Shown here: positions 8,678 through 17,043 of the stretch, one piece after another
Layout: each line of letters starts with the position of its first letter
Numbering within the stretch: the stretch's first letter is position 1
DNA from: Bacillus sp. EB600
GTDB lineage: Bacteria; Bacillota; Bacilli; Bacillales; Cytobacillaceae
Assembly (NCBI RefSeq): GCF_024494385.1
Contig: NZ_JAEVLT010000004.1
Coordinates: 62,001-126,000 of the forward strand
Length of the DNA stretch: 64,000 nt
Direction: 5' to 3'
Position numbers and translations under genes: made by a program
Notes under the pieces: generated by a model
Told to the model about the DNA's origin: nothing
Databases searched by the model: none
Seen by the model: the letters and a program-made list of their open reading frames with translations, nothing else

Positions 8678-9538
8678 TCACCCCTTTACCCTAAATAAAC
8701 CTTGTGGTCTTACAATTAAGACAATTGCCATTAAAAGCATATTAACCGCTAGTGATAAATCAGGAACGTAATAAGCCAGAAAGGAACTGGCCAAACCAAC
8801 CAAGATGGCTGCCAGAACGGAACCGGTGAAATTCCCCATCCCGCCGATCACAACGACTATAAATGCCAGAATCGCAAAATCCATTCCCATCCCGGCATTG
8901 ATTACACCGGAATATGGGCCGAAAAGGACGCCGCCAAGTGCAGCCATTCCAGAACCAATCATAAACACATACATAAAAACCTTTTGAATGTTGATTCCCA
9001 GTGCCTGAACCATGTCTTTATTCATGACTCCCGCTCTAACGACAAGACCGATTTTTGTTTTTTTCAGCATATACTGAACAAGTCCGAAGACAACCAGCCC
9101 AATGAAAATAATAAAAGCCCGATACTTAATAATGAGAACCCCGCCTAGTTCCCAGCTTCCTTTTAAATAGTCCGGAGGAGAAGCAATAATTTGATTTGGT
9201 CCCCAAACAACCTTGAGTAATTCTGATAAAACAAGCATAAATCCAAGTGTTATCAAGATCTGTTGGACATGATTTCCATAAACAGGTTTTATAATCCACC
9301 TTTCTGTTAAAATACCCAATAAAAAACCAACGATAATCGCGCCTGCAATTCCAATTAGGAAACTGCCTGTTTTGGTAAAGATCCAGATTCCGCTGTACGC
9401 TCCCCAGGCAAATAGACCGCCATGTGCAAAATTCAGGACATCCATCAGCCCAAAAATGAGCGTCAAACCTGCTGCTAATAAAAAAATCAGCATACCTGTT
9501 GCTAATCCATTAATGGTTAGGTTCATTAAGAGGTCCAA
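8678..9538 (-). CDS. livH: Branched-chain-type ABC transporter permease LivH
   Basis: A 286-residue LivH-family permease with the N-terminal GLTLIFGLMDVLNFAHGGLF signature and GGMGNFTGSVLAAILVG near the C-terminus. Annotation could begin at a TTG at 9562, which overlaps livF. The TTG at 9538 is preferred because AAAGGGGGA lies six bases upstream and it removes the overlap. It is the partner of LivM in the pore. Confidence 0.88.
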   Translation of the reverse strand: MDLLMNLTINGLATGMLIFLLAAGLTLIFGLMDVLNFAHGGLFAWGAYSGIWIFTKTGSFLIGIAGAIIVGFLLGILTERWIIKPVYGNHVQQILITLGFMLVLSELLKVVWGPNQIIASPPDYLKGSWELGGVLIIKYRAFIIFIGLVVFGLVQYMLKKTKIGLVVRAGVMNKDMVQALGINIQKVFMYVFMIGSGMAALGGVLFGPYSGVINAGMGMDFAILAFIVVVIGGMGNFTGSVLAAILVGLASSFLAYYVPDLSLAVNMLLMAIVLIVRPQGLFRVKG

Positions 9539-9554
9539 CTGCTTTCCCCCTTTC

Positions 9555-10262
9555 CTAGGCAATTCCGAGATATTTCCGCTTCATTTCCTCATCCTCTTTT
9601 AACTGCTTCATTGTGCCATGACTCACAGTCCGGCCATCATCAACGATGTAAAAACAATCTCCAATCGTACTTGCCATCATAAAATTTTGTTCCACTAGCA
9701 CGATCGTCGTTTGCTCTTTTATTTGTAAAATCGATTCAATGACCTTTTCAACCATAATTGGTGCTAAGCCCTTACTTGGTTCGTCAATTAGTAACAGCTC
9801 ATTTTCATTAACATAGGCTCTGGCGATGGCAAGCATTTGCTTTTGACCTCCACTTAAAAAGCCGCCTTGCTTTTTCCAAAATCGCTTTAAATCAGGAAAG
9901 AGATTCAAAATCCAGTCCATTCTGCCCAAGGTTTGCTCATCTTCTTTTTGGATCGCTACTTTCATATTTTCTTCAACAGTGAGTCCAGCAAATATGCCTT
10001 GGTCCTCAGGAACGTAACCAATCCCTTTTTGGGCAATCTTGTAGGTTGGCAGCTGCCCAATCGCCTTTTCCTTAAAAAGGATTGATCCTTTTTTTGCCGG
10101 TGTCAGCCCCATAATCGTTTTTAATGTCGTAGTTTTCCCTGCCCCATTTCGGCCGAGAAGGACGGTCACCTCCCCTTTTTTGACCTGGAGTGTGACACCC
10201 TGCAATATGTGGTATTGCCCAATATACGTTTCGATTTCTTGAAGCTCGAGCAGGCTACTCAT
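9555..10262 (-). CDS. livF: ABC transporter ATP-binding protein LivF
   Basis: A 235-residue ATPase with Walker A GRNGAGKTTTLK, signature LSGGQKQMLAIARA, Walker B LLLIDEPSKGLAP and the H-loop region VEQNF. LSGGQ together with the short length and the EPSKGLAP Walker B is typical of LivF. The ATG has AGGAGG upstream and overlaps the livG end by eight bases. It energises the LivHM pore as a heterodimer with LivG. Confidence 0.92.
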   Translation of the reverse strand: MSSLLELQEIETYIGQYHILQGVTLQVKKGEVTVLLGRNGAGKTTTLKTIMGLTPAKKGSILFKEKAIGQLPTYKIAQKGIGYVPEDQGIFAGLTVEENMKVAIQKEDEQTLGRMDWILNLFPDLKRFWKKQGGFLSGGQKQMLAIARAYVNENELLLIDEPSKGLAPIMVEKVIESILQIKEQTTIVLVEQNFMMASTIGDCFYIVDDGRTVSHGTMKQLKEDEEMKRKYLGIA

Positions 10263-11013
10263 TGTATAAACCTCCTAAATAAGCAGACTGGACAGTTTCA
10301 TTTTTCATAATTTTCTCCGGAGTTCCATCGGCTAGCAATCTGCCATTAAAAAGAACCATGATCGAATCCGATAAATCAAGGATCATATCCATCTTGTGTT
10401 CTATTAAAATAATCGTTCGCTTTCCCTGCTCCTTGATTTTGCGAATCACCTCTAAAATCGCCGGTACCTCTTCAAGTGACATCCCGGCAGTTGGTTCGTC
10501 TAATAACAGCACTTCCGTTTCGAGGGCTAGAAGCATTGCCATTTCCAGTTTCCGCTTTTCTCCATGGGCGAGACTGCCCGCTGTGGAGTCCTTTTTATCA
10601 TCTAACAGTACCATTGTGAGCCACTCCAACGCTTTTTCTTCAAACCAGGGGTAGCGCTTATAATGTTTGAGCATTTGATAGCGCACGCCTGCCTGTGATT
10701 GAACCGCTAACCGGACATTCTCGAGCACGGTTAAGTTTGGAAACACATTGGTGATTTGAAACGATCGGCCAATTCCTGCTCTCGTTCTTTTCGTAGCGGA
10801 TAATTTGGTAATATCCCTTCCACGGAAAAAGATTTTTCCTTTTGAGGGAGTTAATTGCCCGCTTAATAAATTAAAAAAGGTTGTTTTTCCGGCCCCATTT
10901 GGTCCAATAATCGATTTGAAATGTTTCTCAGGAACAGAAAAATCAACTGAATCGACCGCGGTGTGCCCGCCGAAGGTTATTGTTAAATCATTTGTTTCAA
11001 TTAGGGCTGTCAA
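10255..11013 (-). CDS. livG: ABC transporter ATP-binding protein LivG
   Basis: A 252-residue ATPase with Walker A GPNGAGKTTFFN, a LivG-type signature LAHGEKRKLEMA in place of LSGGQ, Walker B VLLLDEPTAGMS, and the LivG-family insert after the Q-loop. The start is a TTG with GGCGGTGA upstream. It begins the livGFHM block, 213 bases after the binding-protein stop. That gap holds the phased repeat array and may lower transporter expression relative to the binding protein. Confidence 0.9.
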   Translation of the reverse strand: MTALIETNDLTITFGGHTAVDSVDFSVPEKHFKSIIGPNGAGKTTFFNLLSGQLTPSKGKIFFRGRDITKLSATKRTRAGIGRSFQITNVFPNLTVLENVRLAVQSQAGVRYQMLKHYKRYPWFEEKALEWLTMVLLDDKKDSTAGSLAHGEKRKLEMAMLLALETEVLLLDEPTAGMSLEEVPAILEVIRKIKEQGKRTIILIEHKMDMILDLSDSIMVLFNGRLLADGTPEKIMKNETVQSAYLGGLYNE

Positions 11014-11087
11014 TTACGTTCACCGCCTGTGATTTTTACATAGTTTAAAGGAGGGAAACAGGGGGCCATTGCCCCCCATTTTCCTTT

Positions 11088-11200
11088 ATTTCGCCAATTT
11101 CGATGAGAATTTTGCCGTTTTGAGAATAATTTCGCCAATCCAGACATTAATTTCGCCAAAATTTCATTTATTTCGCCAAACTGGTCATTTATTTCGCCAA
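11088..11200. repeat. Six-copy phased repeat, core ATTTCGCCAA, about 20.5-bp period
   Basis: Copies of ATTTCGCCAA start at 11088, 11129, 11150, 11170 and 11191, with a degenerate copy (ATTTTGCCGT) at 11109. Spacings are 21, 20, 21, 20 and 21, about two helical turns, so all copies face the same side of the helix. The array fills the gap between the substrate-binding-protein stop and livG. The transcript carries the complement TTGGCGAAAT. Confidence 0.8.
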
Positions 11201-11226
11201 ACCAAATTTCCCTTAAATAGACCAGC

Positions 11227-12465
11227 TTATTTATTACGAATTGGCGGTGCTGTTTCTTCTGGTGTTAATTCCCTGACGAGGACGGGAACCGGATAGGACA
11301 CTCCATCCTTTTTCACCAACTTGATTGCGTACAAGGATTGCAATGCCTGATGGTCTTCCTTGCGGTAGGTCATTTTCCCTTTAGGTGTTCCAAAGCTCAT
11401 GCCTTCCATTGTTTTAATCAATTGATCAGCATCGGTAGCGCCATTTGTTTTCTTGAGAGCCTCAACAATCGAGATCGCAGCACTCATACCACCTGGAGTA
11501 AATAAGTCAGGAACTTCCCCATTAAATCGTTTCTTATGTTCACTCACAAGCCAGTCATTGATTTTATTTTTAGGAAGATCATGATAATAAACGGTGAAGC
11601 CTTCCATCCCAACAAGCGGGGCCATTGTTGATAAGGCAGCGATATCCGGTGCGCCTGTCGAGATTTTAATACCCTTTTCCTGAACCTTCATATCCGCTAT
11701 TTGTTTCCAAGGAGAGTTTGCCCCGGCCCAAACAACAAATAAATAATCAGGCTTGGCATCGATGATTTTTTGAATGTTTGAAGTGAAATCGGTTGCAGTA
11801 GGAGCTGCATATTCTTCCCTGACGATCTGTGCGCCAAGCTTCTCGGCAGCTTGTTTAAACGCTGCCACTCCATCCCGTCCGAAGGAATAATCGGGTGCAA
11901 GGGTAGCAATTTTTACGCCCTTTTTAGCAATTGCTGCCGCACCGGCAACAGCATCCTGGGAAGAGTTGCGGGCTGAATGGAAAATATATTTGTTAAAGTC
12001 GGCGCCTGTAATGCTATCAGCCGCAGCTGGTTCCACGACCATTATTTTTTTATATTCCTGGGCAAGTGGCATAACAGCCAGGGTATCAGCTGAACTGGAT
12101 GAACCGACAAGAAAATCAACCTTGTCTTCCTCTAATAGCTTTGTCGCTTTTTGAACGGCTACATCTGGTTTCGTTTCCGTGTCTTCAATAATGTATTCAA
12201 TTTTTCTGCCATCAACCTTCATCGTGTTATTTGTTGCATAATCGAGTCCAAGCTCAAAGCCGCGCAAGGTTTGTTTTCCATAGGATTCTAATGCGCCTGT
12301 CTTTGAGGCAAGCACCCCAATTTTTATTGGCTGGGAGTTTTCTGTCTGTTTTCCGCTCCCATCCTTCTGATCTGATGCCGTTTTGTTAGTACCGCAAGCA
12401 CTAGCTAAAACAATTGTAAAAATAAGTAAACAGAATAAAACTGCTTTTCGTGTATAGACCTTCAC
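11227..12465 (-). CDS. ABC transporter substrate-binding lipoprotein (LivJ/K-like)
   Basis: A 412-residue Leu/Ile/Val-binding-family receptor (Peripla_BP_6). A lipoprotein signal with lipobox LASAC puts Cys24 as the lipid anchor, so it sits on the outer face of the membrane. QPIKIGVLASKTGALESYGK starts the periplasmic-binding fold, and a hinge-region DYSFGRDGVAAFKQAAEKLG follows. The GTG at 12465 is chosen over an in-frame ATG at 12507 because GGGGGA lies six bases upstream and the signal peptide then has normal length. Ligand is unknown; the neighbouring hydrolase and reductase suggest an organic acid or aromatic as well as amino acids. Confidence 0.88.
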   Translation of the reverse strand: MKVYTRKAVLFCLLIFTIVLASACGTNKTASDQKDGSGKQTENSQPIKIGVLASKTGALESYGKQTLRGFELGLDYATNNTMKVDGRKIEYIIEDTETKPDVAVQKATKLLEEDKVDFLVGSSSSADTLAVMPLAQEYKKIMVVEPAAADSITGADFNKYIFHSARNSSQDAVAGAAAIAKKGVKIATLAPDYSFGRDGVAAFKQAAEKLGAQIVREEYAAPTATDFTSNIQKIIDAKPDYLFVVWAGANSPWKQIADMKVQEKGIKISTGAPDIAALSTMAPLVGMEGFTVYYHDLPKNKINDWLVSEHKKRFNGEVPDLFTPGGMSAAISIVEALKKTNGATDADQLIKTMEGMSFGTPKGKMTYRKEDHQALQSLYAIKLVKKDGVSYPVPVLVRELTPEETAPPIRNK

Positions 12466-12519
12466 CCTTTTTCCCCCTTTTAAAATGTTTGTTAAAAAAT
12501 CTATCAAAGCTTTGAATTC

Positions 12520-12553
12520 ATCATAAGAGAGTCAAGTTACAAAAAAGTTACAA
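12520..12553 (-). promoter_or_regulatory. Candidate SARP/BTAD-activated promoter of the liv operon
   Basis: On the minus strand two TTGTAAC heptamers start exactly 11 bases apart (plus-strand 12536-12542 and 12547-12553). They are followed after ten bases by TATGAT (plus 12520-12525), with no good -35. Direct heptamers with 11-bp spacing about 8 bp before the -10 are the hallmark of SARP-type activator sites. A BTAD-domain regulator is encoded next door. Confidence 0.5.
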
Positions 12554-12598
12554 AAGGCTGAAGCATCCGTTTAGCGAAGTACAGCGCGGGTGCTAGAC
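12552..12598. repeat. Shortened copy of the structured intergenic repeat
   Basis: GGCTGAAGCATCCGTTTAGC at the head joined to GCGCGGGTGCTAGAC at the tail. It matches the ends of the 1671-1819 element with the middle lost. Confidence 0.55.
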
Positions 12599-12601
12599 AT
12601 T

Positions 12602-12633
12602 AAAAAAAACAGCCCTATTAATTTAAGGCTGTT
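12602..12633 (-). terminator. Terminator overlapping the regulator stop codon
   Basis: On the minus strand AACAGCC and GGCTGTT form the stem, followed by eight T. The stop codon of the BTAD regulator lies in the stem-loop. Confidence 0.85.
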
Positions 12634-15600
12634 CAACTTGATCTATATATTCCCTTGCTTCAATAATCATTTCGTACATATGCCTTGTCGGCTCAAGCGG
12701 TGTCACACCCAACTCCTCCTCCAAAACATCTGTACATTTTTTGTACCATTTCATTGCCTGGGGACGATTGTTCTTCCTGTAATAGCAATACATGATCAAT
12801 CGGTAGGCTTCCTCCCAGGTCCGGTCACGCTCGATAATTTTTTCACACCAATAAATTGCCTGCTCATAATTCTCACTCCGAACACTTAAGTGAGCCATTT
12901 TTTCTGCTCCCCGTAAGAAATAAACAAGCATGCTCTCACGTTTACTGATGCACCAGTCATCATAACGCCGCTCTGGCAAATATTCTCCATGATAGAGGGA
13001 AAGGCCTTTTTGTAAATAAGTAATTGCCGCTTCCTGCTCGGTTTCATTTAGACCGTTTTGAATCAATTCATGGAAATGAAACGTATCCAACTCTATGACA
13101 GCAAGAGGATTTAGTCCATAGAACATTCCCTCCCTGATCACAAAGAAAGGGGCAGCTCTGGCCTTCCTCATTGGTTCCAAAACATGCTGAAGCGTATTTA
13201 ATGCTACTTTAAAGTCTCGATCGGCACTTTGTTTTTCTTGTTCGGGCCACAGCATTTGCGTAATTTCATCTTTGAGAATAAACGTATTCTGTGTAATCAA
13301 TAATTGAAACAATTCTTTTGCTTTCTCTCTTTGCCAGGCCTTATCAGCAACCTCCCTATCACCCAGCCAGATTTTGAATTCGCCTAATGTCTGAACTCTA
13401 ATCGAGTAGCCCGGATGAGTATCAAAGGTAGTGATTCCCCTATCCTGTAGGATCTTTATGACATATGATTTTTCAACATCTGCCTTTGTACATTCAATCA
13501 ATAGTGGGATAAAAGCTTGGAGATCCCGTGGACCAAACAAAGACCGCTTCGAGAAAAAGAATTCATACTCATAGACCTGTACCAGCTTTAAAAAGGAACC
13601 CGCTGCTACTTTAAACAAGGCTTGCTCCTTTTCCAAATAAAAAAGATAGGCTAACCAAAATTTACTAAGCATTTGACCGAACGTATCTTCACAAAGCTGA
13701 AACAATGACTCGGTTTTTTCTAGCAGGGTAAATGCTTTCGGCCATTGATCATGGTAAATAGACGTGATTCCCATCGATAGGGTGATCAAACCGGAAAGCC
13801 ACATATCGCTAACCTTTTCTGTCTCCTGAAGCGCTTTGTTCCCTGCTTCCATCGCCCGTTCATAGTCTCCCTTCATACCATAAAGAATCGATAAGCCCAT
13901 TAATGGTTCTGCTTTCCCTCGACTGATACTAAGCTGATCCATAATTCCCAGTGCTGTTTCATAGCATTTTTTTGCCAAATCTGATTCATATTGGTGCAAA
14001 AGCTGAACAGCATGACCCATTCGAATCCACCCGCAGGCCTCTACCATGGGAGCCTTTAACCGGATACCCTGCTGAATTCCCTCCTGTGCCAGAGCTTTTG
14101 CATTAACCCCTTCGCCAGTAAACGCTTCGATTAATGATAATAATAGCTCTGTTTCCCGATGGGATTGCGGCAATAAAGTTAGATTGCTTTCCTTTACTTC
14201 CTGAGTCTTCGCTTGAAGGATTTTCTTGGCTGTGCTAAATCGACCGGTTCTTAAATATAATCTTGCCTCTAAATTTCCATCGATATCATGTCGATTTAAC
14301 AGCTTTGCTTTTTGCAGCCATTTCTCTGCATTTGAGGATTTCCCTAAGTTTAGTAGATTTTCAGACAGGAGTTGATATAATCTACCCATTTCTTCATCTG
14401 AGCCTTCTAAACTTTTTTCCCGGTGTGAAATTGCTTCATACAACAGTTTTTCTGCTGTATGAGGCTGAATGGTATCCAAATAAATCTTTGCTTTTCCCTC
14501 AAGTGCCTTACTCATTCCCAGATCATCATCATTTCTTTTCGCACCAATATAAGCTTTCTGATAACATTCCTCAGCCTCTAAATAGTTTGACCGATAACGA
14601 TAAACTTCCGCCTTCAAGTACAAAAGCTGATCATCCACTTCCATATCTGCTTCGGGAATCAACTTTAAATGCTCAAATAAGCTTTCCAGCTTGCCGCTTT
14701 TAATCAGCTTACTTCCTTGTTGCTGGAGAATGGAACCAATCGCCATATAATGATTGATTTTTCGATAGTGATAAAGAGCCTCTTCCCACTTTTCCTTTTT
14801 CTCAAAAATACGTGCGCATTTCTCATGGAGAGCAGCAAAAAGACTTGGATGGTTATTCTCGAATTGGTTTTCTAAAAACTCTTTAAATAATGCATGGTAC
14901 CGGTAGTTCTTCATTCCCACCTTTTGGAGAAATAGGTTACGTTCCTTTAGTTGTTCAAGCATACTAGAAACTCCACTGATTCCAATTACTTGACTACACA
15001 TTTCTTCATCAATTTCCTCAAAAATGGAGGTTTGCTCTAAAAACTGCTGGATCATTGGAGGCTGTTTTGAAAACACTTCCATTACTAAGTATTGGAATAA
15101 ATCTTGGAGTGAATGGGAGGAATATTCGGAAAGATTGGCCATGCCTTTTACAAATGGCATTTGCTGGGCAAGCATGCAAAGTGCAATAATCCATCCTTCT
15201 GTCTTTTGATAGATAATTTGCAACTGGGCGGGATTAACCGTTAACATAAATAGATCAGTTAACAGTAAATCCACTTCTTCAATGGTTAACACCAAATCCT
15301 CTCTGACAATTTCTAATAATTGTCCGGATACCTTCATTTTTGATAGTTCCCGCCATTTAGGACGGCTCCGGCTTAAAATCACAAGATGTAAATTCGAAGG
15401 AATATGAGTAAGCAATTGCTCCATCCAGCTGTTAACCGTATAGGAGTGCTCAATTTGGTGAAAATCATCTACAATTAAGATAATCTTAGTCTGGACAGTC
15501 AGAACCTCATTAATAAATAACGAACATAGCAGATTGATTTCCTCATCGCGAATATACTTGTCCATTGTCTCAATATAAGCCGATAGCTCTCTTCCAAAGT

Positions 15601-15874
15601 CAGGGACTACTTTTCGAATCGCATGAATGAAATAGGCTAAAAAAGGTAGAATGTCATCATCCATTGATGAGACAGAATACCAGCATCCTGCTATTTTTTC
15701 ATCCCTCATAAATAGTGCGAGTGCGGTGCTTTTTCCATAACCCGCCCCGGAATGAACAATCGTCAATGGGTATTCGGGGATTTTTTTCATTTTTTTTGTC
15801 AGCATCAAGCGCCTAATATACTCGTCTTTAACAACTGGAATTTGCAGTTTTGACTGGATAATCGGCAGCATCAT
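12623..15874 (-). CDS. Large STAND ATPase-TPR-BTAD transcriptional regulator
   Basis: A 1083-residue multidomain regulator. Residues 41-51 hold a Walker A (SGAGYGKST) and IILIVDDFHQIEH a Walker B, giving a MalT/STAND-type NTPase. The middle (roughly 350-800) is made of TPR-like helices for signal or partner binding. From about 823 an OmpR-like winged helix (VQTLGEFKIWLGDREV) is followed by a bacterial transcriptional activation domain (BTAD, about 928-1075), as in SARP activators. AGGAGAGGAAT precedes the ATG. The order differs from MalT/LuxR-type proteins, which end in a LuxR helix-turn-helix. It is transcribed towards the liv operon and is the natural candidate activator for it. The inducer is unknown. 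Confidence 0.85.
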   Translation of the reverse strand: MMLPIIQSKLQIPVVKDEYIRRLMLTKKMKKIPEYPLTIVHSGAGYGKSTALALFMRDEKIAGCWYSVSSMDDDILPFLAYFIHAIRKVVPDFGRELSAYIETMDKYIRDEEINLLCSLFINEVLTVQTKIILIVDDFHQIEHSYTVNSWMEQLLTHIPSNLHLVILSRSRPKWRELSKMKVSGQLLEIVREDLVLTIEEVDLLLTDLFMLTVNPAQLQIIYQKTEGWIIALCMLAQQMPFVKGMANLSEYSSHSLQDLFQYLVMEVFSKQPPMIQQFLEQTSIFEEIDEEMCSQVIGISGVSSMLEQLKERNLFLQKVGMKNYRYHALFKEFLENQFENNHPSLFAALHEKCARIFEKKEKWEEALYHYRKINHYMAIGSILQQQGSKLIKSGKLESLFEHLKLIPEADMEVDDQLLYLKAEVYRYRSNYLEAEECYQKAYIGAKRNDDDLGMSKALEGKAKIYLDTIQPHTAEKLLYEAISHREKSLEGSDEEMGRLYQLLSENLLNLGKSSNAEKWLQKAKLLNRHDIDGNLEARLYLRTGRFSTAKKILQAKTQEVKESNLTLLPQSHRETELLLSLIEAFTGEGVNAKALAQEGIQQGIRLKAPMVEACGWIRMGHAVQLLHQYESDLAKKCYETALGIMDQLSISRGKAEPLMGLSILYGMKGDYERAMEAGNKALQETEKVSDMWLSGLITLSMGITSIYHDQWPKAFTLLEKTESLFQLCEDTFGQMLSKFWLAYLFYLEKEQALFKVAAGSFLKLVQVYEYEFFFSKRSLFGPRDLQAFIPLLIECTKADVEKSYVIKILQDRGITTFDTHPGYSIRVQTLGEFKIWLGDREVADKAWQREKAKELFQLLITQNTFILKDEITQMLWPEQEKQSADRDFKVALNTLQHVLEPMRKARAAPFFVIREGMFYGLNPLAVIELDTFHFHELIQNGLNETEQEAAITYLQKGLSLYHGEYLPERRYDDWCISKRESMLVYFLRGAEKMAHLSVRSENYEQAIYWCEKIIERDRTWEEAYRLIMYCYYRKNNRPQAMKWYKKCTDVLEEELGVTPLEPTRHMYEMIIEAREYIDQVEQP

Positions 15875-15972
15875 GGAATAATTCCTCTCCTAAATATTCC
15901 TAATTTTTAGATTATTTTACCATATGTCAGAATAGAAAGTAATCTTATTACTATATTTATGTTGGTTTCGTC

Positions 15973-16006
15973 AAAATAAAAACCGAATCCTCAAGAAGAT
16001 CCGGTT
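15973..16006 (-). terminator. Terminator of hom-thrB
   Basis: On the minus strand AACCGGATC pairs with GGATTCGGTT (one mismatch), followed by TTTATTTT. It lies past the thrB stop. Confidence 0.8.
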
Positions 16007-16042
16007 CAATTCGTATTTTTTGCTACTCTATACCCTGTTCTG

Positions 16043-16957
16043 CTATAAAACTTTTTCCAGTTTACAAACACTGCTGCCGTTATTCTCAATTCTCACCATT
16101 TTTGCGGTCATTTCTTTAAATTCCTGTTGCAGGGATCGTGCTAGGTTTTCCCCACTGCCCTTTTCAGTAAAGCACAGAACAGTAGGACCCGCACCACTTA
16201 ACGCAATACCAAATGCCCCATGGCCTTTCGCTGCTTCCTCAATTCCCTGATAAAAAGGAATCAGTGAACGACGATACGGCTGGTGAAAAAGATCTAACTT
16301 CATCATTTTTCCAGCAAGAGTCCAATTTTCTTTTAGAAGGGCGGCAATTAATAAATTGCTCGTTGCTGAAGCCCGGACCGCCTCTTTATAGGCAAATGTT
16401 TCAGGTAAAACCTGGCGGGAAACCTTTGTTAATAATGTTTCGTGCGGAATCATTGCCACCATTTCAAAGGATAGTGTGGAAAATGAGATGAGGTCAACCT
16501 CGTTGTTTTGATAGCAGCCAACGACCAGTCCACCATAAAGAGAAGCACCCACATTATCCGGATGTCCTTCCATTTCAGTTGCAAGCTCAAGCTTTTCCTG
16601 CTTTGTTAATCCGAGTCCCCCCACTAAATCGGCCAGTTCAATCCCAGCAATGATCGCTGCAGCACTGGATCCAAGCCCCCTTGCCAATGGAATTTCACTT
16701 TCCATCGTTATTTTGCAGGCTGGTAAGGTTTTCTGATACTTTTCAGCTGTCTTTTTGGCCACCTTGCAGATAAAATGATTCTCATCCGTTGGAAAGTGGC
16801 TTAGTTCCTCATTTAAAGAGCGGATAAGCCATTTATCGTTTAACTCTATTTCTAGAGTTAAAAACAGATTGACTGCGATCCCTACTGAATCAAAGCCAGG
16901 TCCCAGGTTGGCGCTGCTGGCAGGTACCTTTATTAAATATCGTTCATTCGGGTTCAA
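16043..16957 (-). CDS. thrB: Homoserine kinase
   Basis: A 304-residue GHMP kinase. The N-terminal VPASSANLGPGFDSVGIAV and ATP-binding PLARGLGSSAAAI (around residue 90), with SGAGPTVLCF near the C-terminus, are the three family motifs. It phosphorylates homoserine in threonine synthesis. The start is a TTG with AGGGGAG about ten bases before it. It follows hom after 86 bases. In B. subtilis the order is hom-thrC-thrB, but no threonine synthase gene lies between them here. Confidence 0.92.
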   Translation of the reverse strand: MNPNERYLIKVPASSANLGPGFDSVGIAVNLFLTLEIELNDKWLIRSLNEELSHFPTDENHFICKVAKKTAEKYQKTLPACKITMESEIPLARGLGSSAAAIIAGIELADLVGGLGLTKQEKLELATEMEGHPDNVGASLYGGLVVGCYQNNEVDLISFSTLSFEMVAMIPHETLLTKVSRQVLPETFAYKEAVRASATSNLLIAALLKENWTLAGKMMKLDLFHQPYRRSLIPFYQGIEEAAKGHGAFGIALSGAGPTVLCFTEKGSGENLARSLQQEFKEMTAKMVRIENNGSSVCKLEKVL

Positions 16958-17043
16958 TGCTTGACAACTCCCCTTATATATTCGATAACTTATTATTTGC
17001 TATTTAAACCAGCTGAGCAATACTTCTACTTGCCCTAATCATC

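Noticed and set aside
11088-11200. CRISPR-like short repeats
   Set aside because: Units are only ten conserved bases with similar linkers and no cas genes.
16958-17043. thrC pseudogene
   Set aside because: Only a possible trace of a start codon context is left; too little sequence to call a pseudogene.
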